Position numbers and translations under genes: made by a program. Shown piece by piece: positions 47,015 to 60,000 of a stretch of 64,000 nucleotides of DNA. The stretch is taken from the NCBI RefSeq assembly GCF_016086655.4, contig NC_052136.2, positions 10,850,001 to 10,914,000 on the forward strand. The letters run 5' to 3'. This DNA is from Lepeophtheirus salmonis. Its lineage: Eukaryota > Arthropoda > Copepoda > Siphonostomatoida > Caligidae. Positions within the stretch are counted from its first letter, which is position 1. Every line of letters starts with the position of its first letter. Under the pieces are notes generated by a model. That model was not told the origin of the DNA, did not search any database, and saw nothing but the letters and a program-made list of their open reading frames with translations.

Positions 47015-48300
47015 ATTAACTAATTTAAACTGATTTTTCTATTTCGAGTAATAAATTCAGAATTTATGATAATTTTTATTTGATTGATGATTGATAACTA
47101 GTTTTATTCTGGCTTTTTAGCAATCAAGAGAAAATATGGACAACATGAAAACTAGAACAAATGTATTGCTTCCTTGTTTATAATTTATCCATCATATCTA
47201 CTCGGTTTATTTATATTTTTTTAGGAAGTAGCTAGCAAAAGCTTCAGATGCAACAATAGTATTTTCCTTATTAGGTCTATCCTTCACTTAAAAAGTTGCA
47301 AATGTCTAATATGTAAGGGAAAGACGAAGTTTTGGTGTTTCACAGCAATATTGCCAACATCAACATGGATTTTGTAATTATTTCAAATAAAAGAAATTAT
47401 ACTAGTATTTATGATATTTTTCCATTCAAAATTTTGTGAATGTAAATACAAAATACCCATTTTTAAAATATGCTCTTTTAAGGTTGAATCCAATAATTTT
47501 ATAGCATATTTGTATCAAAATCAAAGATTTCTTCTCATATGAAAGTGCTACTGATACTTGCGATAGATTAATTGATTAACTGGCAATTGATTATATCGAT
47601 ACTAGAAATGTTTTGAAATTTAAAAAAATATACCAATAAACCCATATTTGAGTAATAGATATAAACTTTATCTGAGAATTTTTTCTAACTTTCTTTAATA
47701 ATTTTGCCTTTTATTCGTTAAAAAGGAAGAATAAGTTCCTTAACAATTATGTTTTTCGAGTATACCAGCTTGAACTTGTTTCCATAAACCAATTTTGGAA
47801 TTTGGCTCTTTGGTTTTCTAAGCATACTGTGTATGTTGTAATTATCATAGGTGTGATGAACTTCCCATAACATAAGATAATCAGTTAAAAAAAAATATTG
47901 ATAATTTTTCTTCTGGAACTTTTTTGAAGGAATATGAATATAGAAGACATTAATTACTCTTTGGAAATAAAACCACTTCTCCTTCTTTTATTCATCAAGG
48001 GACTTTTTATCAGCATTATAGAACCACTTATTACATCTTCGTTACGCAAAAATCCGAGACTTTAAGCTGCTTTTTGAAATGCAAGATTATTAGACGAAAA
48101 TCTACAAGTATGTTGCTAAATTTGATGTGTTTATAGTATATATTCAACAAGGAACTCAACTTTTACAGAGAAAAATACAGTTTTATTATTAGAAAATGAA
48201 TATGCCTTGAATTGTTGGTATTTTTTTAAAACGCATTAAAGCATAAAGCCAACGACTGATCTTAAGTAATTGAAAACTTCATTATTTTTTCATCTTATGA
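47015..48300. other. AT-rich spacer
   Basis: Nothing recognised. Confidence 0.4.
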
Positions 48301-49195
48301 TACTAATTACCTAATTCATTTGTTCTTCTTTTTCTTATCTTGAGGTGCTGTTGATTAGACGTGCGATCCAGAAAAGAGAACCATTTAAAGTCATAAGATA
48401 TTGCTGTTGTTTTGTGCAAATAATCAAAGTAAATAAGTGGCGGAGACAGATTTGTGTCTTCAGAATGTCACTCGAAAAGGGGGAAGGAACCCCTCCGAAA
48501 AAATTCCCATATCTGTCAAATTTGAATGATCCCCAGCATCTGTTGTCGACCTGAATTTGGGACAGAACCAATTAGTCGCATGGATGATGATAGTCCATCA
48601 TCTTGAATGTCTGAGGATACAAATTCTTTCTCTGTTAGAAGTGTCAGTCATTCAACAGAAAATATAAATTAAAAATGATGTCGTAGACCAAGAAGACTCT
48701 AAATAAGGTAAGGAGAGATTAGATGTTCCTTTTAACACACCGTATCAATTTTTAAATTTAACATTTATAAAAAAGTTATATCGATCCCCAAAAGACGGGG
48801 GTTTTCTAGATTTCGACGTTGCCAAAATAGCGATTCATAAGCTAAGGATCAAATCCTATCATCGATCTGATTTACATCCATATATCGGTCCGGAAAAGGC
48901 CTTAATAGGTCTTTAAAAAATCAATATATATATAAAATTTGCTAATTTATAACTTACCATAAAATAAAAATTACGTACACCAAGGAGATCTTTTTCAATA
49001 GATATCAGAGGCCATAAAAACGCTATATATTTTAGGCTAACTGAAGTTTTTAAATTACAAGCCCACATATGTGAAGAAAGAATGGAAGAAAAAGATATGA
49101 TAAATACCTTGAAATTTTTTGTACAGGACAAGAAAATTTATTGTGCAGAAGTAAATAGGGAAAGTCTTACCATACATCTAGCCCTTAATGGAAAG
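48301..49195. other. Unassigned region, partly GC-richer
   Basis: Overlapping frames on both strands at 48335-48571 (plus: LEKGEGTPPKKFPYLSNLN) and a GC-richer stretch at 48780-48910 are probably old repeat or transposon sequence. No family is recognised. Part may be the worn 3' LTR of the gypsy element that follows. Confidence 0.3.
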
Positions 49196-50030
49196 AAAAT
49201 ATTATAGGGTGTAGTTCAATTGCATTTCAAGTGCTGGCTGACCCATCCAAAATCCCTTCGCTCCTTCCAGTAAAGGGGCAACTAGTCTAATATAATTTTG
49301 AAAAGATGAGAAAACAGTTTTTGTGTATTCCGATTCTAATACGAATACATTCTTGTAATTATCACAGGAGACTTTTTTCTAAAATCTTTTGCGGCCTTTA
49401 GTTCAATTTTCAATATCAATATAAACAACAGATTTCAAAAAAATATAATAAATTAATTAAGTTCAGAAATGTTTTCTTTTTGGTTTCTCTTGGTGTCTTC
49501 TTTTCTTGTGGTACTGGAAAGATTTTGACGATATTTTAGTTGTATTTTTAGGAGTTTCCTATTCCTCACATAGATACAACTATTTTCCAAGCGTATTTGG
49601 TGAGTTCGATTTTTTTTTTAAATAATTCTTCCAACATTATCTCATAATTTTGTTGCAGGATTTTGTATCTGAACTCGACCTACAATTTTATTTTTACATA
49701 AATCCTGAGTACCGGTGTCATAATAAAATTTGGATTTATTACGGATGTTGTGTTATTTATTTGGGACGTCATAGACCAATTTCTTCAGTGTACTACGATG
49801 TTCTTGGACTTAAATAATCATGTCAATTTTATTGTTAATTCCAGGCTAGAAAATTAACTCTCTTGCTCTTCTTTTGGTTTTAGTCTTTCCTTGATGTGAC
49901 AAATATAGTTAGCAAGAATCTTTCTCTGACACGCTTTAGAGAAGACAATCTGTATACCTTTCAAATCTAAGCTGTAGTCAATAGCTAACTCTTCGATAAT
50001 GTAATTAAATATAAATTTTCTACTCTCTTG

Positions 50031-50441
50031 TTATCGTTTCGGACCACACTCCACAAATTGTACGAGTGCTCGATAGTCTTCAACCGTTTTGGCAATACTT
50101 TGTGTCTCTTCCATTATTGGAATGACAAAACCAATATTTCGGATTTTATCTTGTATCGCCGCTACACTAACTATTACTCGTTTAATCGGGTCTTCCATTC
50201 CACTGTCTAACTCTTCTTTTTCTCTTCCAGGATCATCTACTGGAGCTCGTGACAAAGTATATGCAATAATATGGTATTTTCCTTTCTTCCATGATACCTT
50301 GAACTGGTAATGCTGAAGACATTTTCTAATCTTCTGTTCTTTGGCGTTTTCAATTTGGTTTAAAGAATAGTTATTAAAGATTGTGCAGAGAAAATAATAA
50401 TCAGTTCTTAATTCGAAGTGCAGTAGTCCATTAAGGTTCAT
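50031..50441 (-). pseudogene. Gypsy 2 RNase H end and tether, 136 codons open
   Basis: The best-preserved part of the element. It starts with GLLHFELRTDYYFLCTIFNN, the end of RNase H; families have T-D-H-x-P-L where this copy has TDYYFL. Then come YSLNQIENAKEQKIRK, HYQFKVSWKKGKYHIIAYTL and SRAPVDDPG, which match the end of RNase H in gypsy pol. The acidic linker EKEELDSGMEDP and IQDKIRN follow. The frame ends at 50031. The continuation at 49850-50000 in another frame has the first part of integrase (AIDYSLDLKGIQIVF, NYICHIKERLK). Confidence 0.75.
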
Positions 50442-50449
50442 GTGACACT

Positions 50450-51256
50450 TAAAAATGACCCATTGATGGTAAGGACTTATATCATCTATTTCAGTGATAA
50501 ATCTCGAAGAACATTAAACTAATCTCTATCTTTCTTCATATGTTTTTAGTAGATAGAATCAAAGACCTTTCAATCTGGATGCAACTGTTTCGAGGGGTGT
50601 TTCCTTTTTGGATCGAAAAAGCGAGAACACGGGTATCTGTAAAAATCTCCCTTACTTTTTTTAAAGCTTTATAATGTATATTGTCCCATACATATTCATT
50701 CATTTATTTTGCAGATGTCTTATGGTTCTGCTGTTCGTTAAATTTTGATGAAAAGCCTACTAGTTCATTTTCTTAACCAATGAATGATCTAAGCTCTATC
50801 CTATTTCTAGGTGTTAGAAATTCATGGATCGCCTTTAACTTGTTTCCATCTGATGTTATTCAACCTTTACAGATTTTATACCCAACAAAATTTATTTCTT
50901 CACGTGCGACTTGAAATTTCTCCTTATACCATATTTTCTACATCTTAATTATATTTTTAGTACACTTTCAACTCGTAATTCAAAATTTTCAACATGAAGA
51001 ACAACACCATCAACAACTTTATGAGCATTATGAATTCCTCCTAATCTTCTTCGCATCTACATTTATATGAATCATCAGTAGAAGTGAAACCCATCGGTGC
51101 TCATTTAAAATAAAATCTACCATACTGTGTTATAAATGTTGTAAACTTTTGACTTATCTCATCAAGTTGCTTTTGCCAATATCCATTTCATGTATCAAAT
51201 TTGGTAAAATATTTTGATTTCAGGGTTAATTTACGGAACGGTCTCTCTAAGTGTCT
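50450..51256 (-). pseudogene. Gypsy 2 reverse transcriptase and RNase H core, decayed
   Basis: Recognisable blocks in order are KSKYFTKFDT, NGYWQKQLDEISQKFTTFIT, QYGRFYFK and APMGFTSTDDSYKC. Then KVVDGVVLH stands at the active site. The family has V-V-D-D there, so the second aspartate has become glycine. EEINFVGYKICK, SDGNKLKAIHEF and LRSFIG follow with changes of frame. In RNase H, LETVASRLKG replaces the L-E-T-D-A-S motif, losing a catalytic aspartate. Confidence 0.75.
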
Positions 51257-53274
51257 AAGGGTGAAACTAAATAGATGGAACAATCAATTATTTTCTCTCA
51301 ATACAGTCATTAGGAATAAGAAATTCCTTTTTTCTTTTGTCACTATATACTGTTCACTGTTCGGGGATTATTTCTCTCTTTTCTTGCATATTCTATATGG
51401 GCTCATTGAAATAGTAGTGAACGCAACCTTGATATACAGAATAGTTGCATGGTATGCCTTTGGAGGTTGCACGAGTTAAAAAGTCATCGAGTTGGAAATT
51501 ATCGATCACCAAAATAAACATTAGATTGAATTCAAAACTTCCTCATTGCGAAAGTGTTATAATGAATAATTTTTAAACTTAAGAATTAAGTGATAAATTG
51601 AGCCGTGTTCGATAACATCCAAAATGTTAACTTGCTGTGTTCCGTGATGTAGGACTGGTTACTCAGACCCTAAAAACAGAAAATAAGAGTGAAGCTTCAT
51701 TTACAAGCACAAAATGCAATACTTCGAAAGGATTTTGTCCCTTCCAAGCATTTTAGAGTTTGCAATCGCCATTTCCATCAATCTTCCTTCCAACTAAAGA
51801 AAAATGACTCAAACCTGTCTAGATCTAAAAATAACTCAACTACTTCAATGAAAGTATCTATCCTTAAACCTGAAGCAGTGTTTACTATTTTCCCCGAAGC
51901 ACCCAGTTATATATCCCTACCTCCCACTCCTAAAAGAAAGACTTCCTTAGTTCTGTCTATCGAAATGTACTTCATCAAAATTCAGAACTCTTTTATTTTT
52001 TTACCGACAGTTATGATCCTATTTGTATTGAATTTCTACTTTCAGATGTGAGAAGGAAAGAAAAAATGGTAGGCTGCTATATCTGCATTTATTGATTCTG
52101 ATATAATTGCTCGTTTTGAGGAAATCCAGAAAAAAAATGAAAGATTATCATAGGTTTATGGAATTCACAAGAACTTTATTCAAAATTCTGCAACGGTTTT
52201 TGCTATTACACCCGAAAATATGATACCTAAAATTATTTATGGTCTCAAAATCACAAAAGATTTATCTTATACTATATTTTCTGATGGTGCTCCAGTTCTG
52301 TTAAAAGAAGTCAATGATATATGCTCAACTGCCTTTATTCAAAGATTCTCCGATATAAACAACATTCTGGCCTGTTTGAAGAATAGAAATGTGCCCATTC
52401 TTCCATATCAAACATATCCATTGCAAAAGCACTTTGGAATCTACATTAGAAGAATTTAGTCATAATGACCATATTAACATCATCATTGAACAATTTCACC
52501 TACATTAGAGTTGTATTAAAGTTAGAAAATAATCTTCCAGACTTCTTGGAATATCTACATTATGGCAAAACACATAAGCAAAAAAGTATAAGTAAATAGT
52601 GACATTCAGAATGCTGCAAAAGTTTATTTTCAACAGCCGGTAAAATTAAGTTTATTATAGAAAAATATTTTATAGAAGAAGATGCTAGAATATTTTTTAA
52701 CTGCATAAATAGAGGTGGCCTCAAAAGACCAGTTGATGTTAGGTTTTTATTGTGTAGCCATGTCCATCAACTTCTTTAATTGTGAAGAAATACTTAGTTC
52801 TCTAATGTCAATGGGGCATCCTATTTCTATTTTTATAAAAGCTGATAGAGAACTATTTTTTTCTTCAATAAATTTGACTTGGCTAAATGATTTTTGTTGT
52901 GTCTATTGATTTGTTTTTTCCTAATTTATGTTCTATTTTATGTTCAGTAAAAACATTGTACGTGATTCTAATAACAAGATTCATTGTAATAGAAAAAGAA
53001 ATTCATATTCTAAACAATCAAATAAAAATGTAAAAAAATTAAAATCTGAATTATAAATATTTAAAAATACGAAATATGTTGTTTTTATTCATAGATATGT
53101 AACTACTATAAAATTGTTCCAGGACTCTGAAGTATGTGAATATGATAACTGAATAGTGAATACTGAGTGATGAGAACATGAGTATTCTCTTTTAAATATT
53201 TTTCCTTCCTTAAGTACGTACAAAAAAGGAGGGGGAAAAAAAGAGTGCGTATTCCATGTATTTAGTATTCCCTG
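51257..53274 (+). mobile_element. P/THAP-type DNA transposon inside gypsy element 2
   Basis: The left end AAGGGTGAAACTAAATAGAT (51257-51276), then GGAA, is an imperfect inverted match to CAGGGAATACTAAATACATG then GGAAT, read inward from 53274. The insertion separates two parts of the same gypsy reverse transcriptase. EWCHLIV lies on the right side and the RPFRKL/KYFTKFD blocks lie on the left. It carries the remains of a THAP-domain transposase on the plus strand, the type found in P elements. An 8-base target duplication expected for P elements is not obvious. The element is decayed, with stops throughout. Confidence 0.7.
51624..52920 (+). pseudogene. THAP-domain (P-element-like) transposase remnant
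   Basis: The start at 51624 gives MLTCCVP, a stop, then CRTGYSDPK, the first half of a THAP zinc finger (C-x2-4-C). After a frame change, the frame 51689-52051 reads DFVPSKHFRVCNRHFHQSSF, which supplies the C-x2-H pair. Later pieces include MIPKIIYGLKITKDLS and TIFSDGAPVLLKEVND in 52220-52459. Near 52704-52770, RGGLKRPVDVRFLLCSHVHQ resembles the G-G-L-x-x-P block close to the end of P-element and THAP9 transposases. THAP domains bind the element's DNA ends. At least three frame changes and several stops make the gene inactive. Confidence 0.7.
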
Positions 53275-54279
53275 GGTGAAATAATCTCTTGAATTGAGAA
53301 TTTAATTTTGTAAGATATATTGTGAGTATATTTTTATTCTTTTTCCTTTAGGTTTCTGTACACAACAATTAGATGACACCATTCTCTCACCTCATCACAA
53401 ATCTTCTTAATTACGTATTTCTTCAACATTGACTTCTAACGTTTTATTAACTTGATCCCTGTAAAAAAATGAGAAATGTCTCGATCTATGACGGGAATAT
53501 GGCTGGGCATAATCCAAAAGTTTTATTTTCATCGGATGGAATGCATAGTCTTAAGTTCTTCCTTGCAGGTAAATACATCTGAAAATTCATCTATCAAGTC
53601 TTGTAAAATACCCATTTTGACATTTTCTGAGATATAAATCTAGATATTTAGTACATTTAATACTTGTATTCACTAACGATTGATTTAACAATTCTTCATT
53701 TAATTGTCTAGGGAAATCTGGTTGTATAATTGGCAATCCCATACACGCATGCTGTGAAAAAAATATACCCTCCTGGCTAATATTCTTCACAAAGTAGACG
53801 ATTTCTTTATTTTGATAAATACTGAGTCTAAATATTAGTTTAACACTATTAAAAACCTCCTATCTTGAGCCGTTCACTCTGACTATCTTTTGGCTACGAG
53901 ATGGATGACATAGTCTCTTTGATGGCAAATCTAAATCATTTTAAACTCTTAAGCATGTAATGGAAGCCATTGCGCCACTATCACATATAGCAATTTTATT
54001 CCAAAGTATTCTACACTTACATTCAGAATATCAATTTGAATAATTTTCAGTTCACATCCACGAACTGAATTGACGAGAAATACTGAACTTATGTGCTTGG
54101 ACCATCATACTTTAGCATAATGACCTTTCTTCCAATACTTTTGGCATTCCATTTCTATAGCAGGACATGGTCTTCATGTTGATACATTTGTGTTCAAATT
54201 TAGTTTTATTTTATTGGCAAGAACACCCGAAAGAATGTGATAGCTTCCATTGAGCAGCGTGATTGGTCTCCATTTGTTG

Positions 54280-54900
54280 ATATCGGTAGCTAGAGAATTC
54301 TCCAGCTTCTTGTTATGGCTTGCGAAAGCTTTCCGAAATTTCCGTAGACGTGTCCACTTCTACTAAATGGAGAACAACCTAATCTAGGGATTGGATGAAA
54401 AAATTTATACCAATGCCATCTGGACCAGAAGCTTTTCAATTGTTATCATTGTTTTTTATGTATTTTAAAATAATATTTTTCGTGAAGCTAAGAACGGGGA
54501 AAAATTAGGTCTTTAACACCAAACAAACTTTTGGATGCACCTATGAAGAGCTTCAAAATTTCCGGGGGGTCAGTGATAGTTTTGTCCTGTTCAATGATTT
54601 TCCTGATTAAAATAGTTGATTGGTCTTTCAGCAACAAACTTTTCTGAGGATTTTCAGACTTCAAGAGTAAGAAGCTGAAAACGATTAAGTTCATAATATA
54701 TATGTTTTTTGGGATGCTGATTCAGAAAGTCGAATAAAATTTATGATATTTGAAACTCTTAGGATATTTTAGAAAATGATATTGGAGTTATTTAAATGTT
54801 AGACCATAAACCCAACGTCTCTCCAGTAATTTTTTTTTGTCTCATATCAAAATTTAATCTCTTAACTTTTTCTATGCAAAAAATTGAAAGTCTATGCTTG
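54280..54900 (-). pseudogene. LINE reverse transcriptase fragment
   Basis: The minus strand reads DQSTILIRKIIEQDKTITDP, PEILKLFIGASKSLFG (frame 54488-54694) and, after a stop and frame change, KASGPDGIGINFFIQSL (near 54390-54440). The last is the K-A-x-G-P-D-G-I block at the start of LINE reverse transcriptases. The first two fit the linker between endonuclease and polymerase (T-D-P-x-E-I-L). The fragment ends beside the gypsy element, so one insertion probably cut the other. Confidence 0.7.
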
Positions 54901-56400
54901 TCTCAAAGAGTTGCTTTTGCCAAATAATATAAGCAAGGTTTCTGGGGCGCGCTTATTTAAATTATACAAGCTTTGTGAAAAAATGTAATAAGAAATGGTT
55001 AAAAAATAATAAAAAATAGGTTTAAAAAAAATAATAAAAAATTGGTTAAAAAAAAAAATCGCAAGCATGGTAAATATGAATTTATGGTTAGTTATTGTGG
55101 CGAGTATTCGAAAGAAAAAATAATAAGAGATGAGATCAAACATCTCAAGATTAATAAACAAAAAATCTAAATGCAAAGGCCTGAGACTTTTTATCAAAGA
55201 TGCACAAGAAGATCCTTTCTCATACTTTCCAGAGCAACCCTGCAACCAATTTCTTGGAGTTCACACGACCATGGTTTCGAAAAACGGGGGTAAGTTCTTG
55301 CCACGATGTTTTTGTTAATTACCTTATAGCAACTGATTGCAAAACCTTTGGTCCCCTATTTGATAATTTCATTAGTACTATCACAACGACTGACATGATA
55401 ATTTTAGCAATACTATTCTACAAATTATTTGATCATTTTATAAATTAACTCTGTTAAGGATCGTAGAACTTTCCAAATAAAAAGTCTGACTCTGTTGCTC
55501 AAGACAAAATGCCGGAAGTCTTCTCATTGATATTATACCCGTCATTTTTACTCTCAAAGCACACTCCCAAAATCCTTGTGCTCAGTGTCAACTGAAACTT
55601 TGCGTTAAATGGGTAATAATAATAATGGAAACTTCCTTACCATTTATAATTTAAACTTCTTTCTCTGGTCCTATTCTTTGAAAATCTCAAAATGCATAGT
55701 CCAAGAAATTCGATCTCAAATGGAATTTTGTCTACTTGAAGCCATGGAGGCTTCAAATTCAACGAACGCCTTTGATGCACTGGTAACGTCTGCATTCTCT
55801 GCAAGTTTGAACCCGTCATAGTATCTAAAGTAAGTTGAAAAGAGTATTAATACAATGATTAAATTATTACTAAATTTTTAATTCTCTCAAGCAAATCTTG
55901 GCCCAGCCTTGAAACGGTATCTTTTAAAATTAACTCAACTCTTCTGCTCAAACTGCTCTGTGAGAAGTTATGAAGAAACTTCAAAAATACCTCAAACAGG
56001 GGAAAATACTTTCTTGAGCCTATTTTGTGAGTCAGTATTTGGGGATTTCAAAAGAAGGGAGATTCAATGATCTTCATCGCTGGTACCGTTTGTTGTCGAG
56101 TCGACAAATATGAACAACACTTAAAGATTCCTCACAAAATTTTTAATGAAAGTAGATCATTGAATCGACATTCACTGCTGATTACAAAACCGAGCAAAGT
56201 ATGTAAAGAAGAGGTTGAACGGATAAAAACTATATAATGTACCCAGAAGCTTCATGCATTTATACCTGAAGGAGATACATCTCTTAGAGTTTGGGAGTAC
56301 AGTTACGCAGCTGAATCAAGAATGGAATCTTCATACTGGATACAACTCTGGAAAATCAAAACCAAAAATCTGCTTCACATATTTTTATAAATTTAGCAAA
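54901..56400. pseudogene. Unclassified decayed coding sequence
   Basis: Between about 55130 and 56350 the DNA is less AT-rich, and several frames on both strands stay open for 60-117 codons. Plus-strand pieces include LFIKDAQEDPFSYFPEQPC, EFCLLEAMEASNSTNAFDAL and FVVESTNMNN. I recognise no family. The pattern fits an old mobile element or a decayed retrocopy. Confidence 0.3.
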
Positions 56401-59134
56401 ACTTAAAAATTTAGTCTTTTGAAATAATGAAGTATTTTTTTTATAAATGAAAGAATTACATATATGACAAGATTATATAAAATTAAAGATGGAGGAGATA
56501 GAAGGGAAGAATAACACAGAATTACATATGTTTTTTTTTTGTTTTTTTTTTAAATAAAAAGACGGAATTTTCAATTATGGCGATTTTAACCTTTCCAGTT
56601 ATAGGCCTGAACAAAGAAGATTCCATTAAGATGCTACTCTATTTTTTGTACACATATAGAATATGAGTATGTCAAATCTCTTAAAAAAATTTGCAAAATC
56701 AATTTTGAAGCATGGTTGGGGCACCATTTTATATATTTTGCGATAATATTTTTATATTTATTTGTACATATGCCATTTTTTATAGTATATGAATTAAAGT
56801 TTGTATTCTGAAAAATATTTTTCTTGAAAAAAATAGTCAAATAGTTGTATTCTAAATGGCTTACTTAAGTTCCAAGGTCTTTTGAAGGGGGCAACAAATT
56901 TTGAGAGACTCCCAAACAGGCTGTCTCGCCTACACAAGTCTAAAATTTTACACATGTTGCATTGACGGGATAAACATCTTGACCATAATTTAACAAAATC
57001 GTTTGTGACCTTGATAAAAATTTCCAAAAGTGTGGACACTTGACATAAAATGCCTATGCGCAAGAAAAGAATTCGGTGAGAATTGTCGGATAATCTTTTA
57101 CTAGTAATATATAAAAATAAAACAATTTATTAAATTTAATACCCAAACGTGACTAAAGTGACTGTTTTTCAAAATCCCCTTTCCTCTTTCATCTTCTTAT
57201 CTAATAGTTAATTATGTAAAACGAAGAAACCAAACACGTTATATTTTTTTTTTTTTCAAGAAGATTTGTATTCATGATGTCATTTCACAAATTTTGTATT
57301 CATTACTTCTGTCTCAGTAGCAAAGAATTATTTTTTGCCTCATATACAAAATATAGACAAGTAAGCTACTAATTAAAAAAATTATAGTTAATGATTAATT
57401 ACCTTATGAAAGATATTTACTTAATTAGTAATAAAAACAAGTTTTATAACAAAACTACATGATTAAAATGTCTTGTTTTGCTTAATGGGAAGACTTTAAT
57501 CAAATTGGCTGCCAAATTACCGGAATGAACCTGTATCCCTGGAATTTTCATTGAGGATATAGACTGTTGAGTATATGCTGTAGATTACCCAAATTCTTTA
57601 AAAAAAAGTTTTCTTGTTATACTGTTGACAAATATTGTCTACAATACTATTAAAGTCATCAAAGGTATTTTAGTCTATATGATTCTATGAACAGCTGCCC
57701 ATTCAATAGAGAAATTCATAATTATATCATTTTATAGATTTGAACCGAATAATACAAATGTATAAATAGGACACCCAGTTATACAATGCATCCATTCAAA
57801 TTGTGATTTAGGCACAATGTTTGTAAAAATATTGATGTAAATTTTTGAGAGAATATTAGACAAAAGAACCATTTGTTCTCCTAAATATTTGCGAGGCCTC
57901 TTTAGGGATTAATGTAGCTAAGATCAAACAACAGCTTCAACCATGTTACATCTTCCCTTAACACTTTTTAACTTATAGATGGGATGGTTGTAGCCACATA
58001 TAATACTTGTGCAATTAATTTACTACTATAGAAATCAATTATTCTACACACAAGTCGTAGCTCAGCCATATTTATAGAAAGATTGGAGGGCATGGAGACA
58101 GCCAAAGGGAATCATTTTGAAAAATATAAAGATATATCAATTAAGAAGTCTGTCATTAACCCTCAATAATGTTGTACTTCTTTTATTTTTGACTACCCCG
58201 TTTGTACTTTTTTTTTAAATTTCACGATTTCACCACACCCACTGTAGAATTTGACTCATTTTATACTAATTCACTCAATGACTTTTATATTGGTAAAACT
58301 ATCAATTCCTTTTCCTTCTGACAATTGATATGCGAACAAATAAAATGGTTCAACTTCAATGACGCATTACCATACTTGCCTAAAAATTTATACTGCATCT
58401 TGTTGTCAGCTGTGAATATATATCCTTATTGAGCTCGTATGAGTATTCTAAGCATTGATTGGTCGAATTAGAATTAGCTTTTATTAAGCTGTGAAGGAGC
58501 AATGAAGCAATCATTGAATAATAATTATATTAACGTATGTGCGGCCTTTTTGTCCTTCGTTTTCCAAGATAAATTTGAAAGATACACTATAGTATAATAT
58601 GACGAAATATTACGGAAACGTTGAGATGATTTGGGGATTTAAATAAAGACGGATAAGAAAATGCAAACATTTTTAGTGTTCTCGCAGATATATATTTAAA
58701 AAAATACTACGTTGATAGTAAACGTGTTTTAAAGTTAATAGTAATTATAAAAATACTATTTCTTAACTTATTACTAAGAATCCATTATAAGCTTTGATAG
58801 ATACAAAAATAAATATAAGTTATATATTACTAAGATTATTTTTATTTGACTTATTATTTCTAATCTTAATACACTTTTTTGACAAAAAAAAAAGATTTTG
58901 ATCTTTGGTTGTTACATTTTTAATATATCAGTTTTTTTTAATATACGGATACACTTATTGGTTTCAAGGACTGAGTATCATAGTAACGTAAATATATTGT
59001 GTAACAAAAAAAGATAATCAACCACTCAACACAAAGTACGCTTATATGATTTTCCTTAAAAGTGAGTGTGTAATCTCCAGGAATTAACAACAATTTTTAT
59101 CTTACAATTAATCTAAATACCTTTTTGCAGGCGA
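56401..59134. other. AT-rich spacer
   Basis: The minus-strand frame 56794-57063 (89 codons, LSRQCNMCKILDLCRRDSLF) has no recognised motif. Nothing else is seen. Confidence 0.35.
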
Positions 59135-59139
59135 CAAAA

Positions 59140-59320
59140 ATTACACTAAAGGTAGGAAAAGTTGATTGTAACAACAAAAAATTGACAGATTTTTTTTTTA
59201 AAAGTCATATCTGTCCAATATAATTATATTAAATCAATTAAAAAGCTAAAATATATCTAAAATTATAAATATCTTCACTCATCCCAAAAATTTGAATACA
59301 AAGCCTAAAATAAGCTTATA
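59140..59320. repeat. Interspersed repeat family A, copy with both ends
   Basis: AAAAATTACACTAAAGGTAG begins and CCCAAAAATTTGAATACAAA followed by GCCTAAAAT ends this copy. The copy at 28665-28880 has the same ends about 200 bases apart. Confidence 0.45.
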
Positions 59321-59559
59321 AAATTAAAATAATAAACACATAAATTATGTTTTTCGATTTCAATTAAAAGAAGAGTTAAAGATATGAAATAATTGTATTT
59401 ATCTGTACATTTTATTATTTTAAAAACATATAAAGAAATAAACAATACAATGTATATGAAAAGTGTTTTATTATCAGCTATAAATAACTAAATTTAAATG
59501 GTTCTTTGGATTAGGCTAGAACTTATTAATAAAACATTTTATCTTTTCCTTTTTTTTAG

Positions 59560-60000
59560 ATACATTTGCAAGATGCCCAGCACTATCTGGTCTTCAATAT
59601 TTCTTCAATTTGAATTTTGATCTTTTTAGTTTGAGTGACTACGTACTTTTCCCAGTACTCATTTGCCTACATTCTTTTTGGAATGCCCAAAGGGCAGGAA
59701 AAGGTAACCCCAGAAACTAGGGATGGCTGCTCTGCTATAGTTAGGGCTAAATAATACATAGATAGCTGCCTCACTTATGGGTGTCCAATAATATTACACA
59801 TTCTTAGGAAAATTTTCATTGCATCTGCAGCAAGATACGAATCCTTTTTCTTAAGGATCCTCCATTACGAGGATAGATAATGGAAATACGCTGCAGACAT
59901 TGGTCAATTTCTCCACTAATGGTCATGTAAGCTCTAACAACCTTTATATGTTTATTAGGAAGATATCTGATGATGAGGACAAGAACATTGAAGACGTAGT
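59560..60000. other. GC-richer unassigned stretch
   Basis: The stretch has balanced base composition and looks like old coding or repeat DNA, but every frame is broken on both strands and no family is recognised. Confidence 0.3.

Larger units (their letters stand above)
49200..54260 (-). mobile_element. Ty3/gypsy element 2, split by another transposon
   Basis: On the minus strand the pol domains follow in order. The zinc knuckle (MECQKYWKKGHYAKV) is near 54110-54165 and the protease block (IAICDSGAMASITC, in one frame) near 53960-54000. The protease-to-RT linker (LIDEFSDVFTCKEELKTM) is near 53545-53600. The RT start with EWCHLIV is near 53355-53375. After an interruption of about 2 kb come the RT core (50780-51255), RNase H remains, the tether (50031-50441), the integrase N-terminus (49850-50000) and a basic tail near 49470-49510. 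Stops are frequent. The 5' end is not seen, because LINE sequence begins at about 54280. The 3' LTR could not be delimited. Confidence 0.8.
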
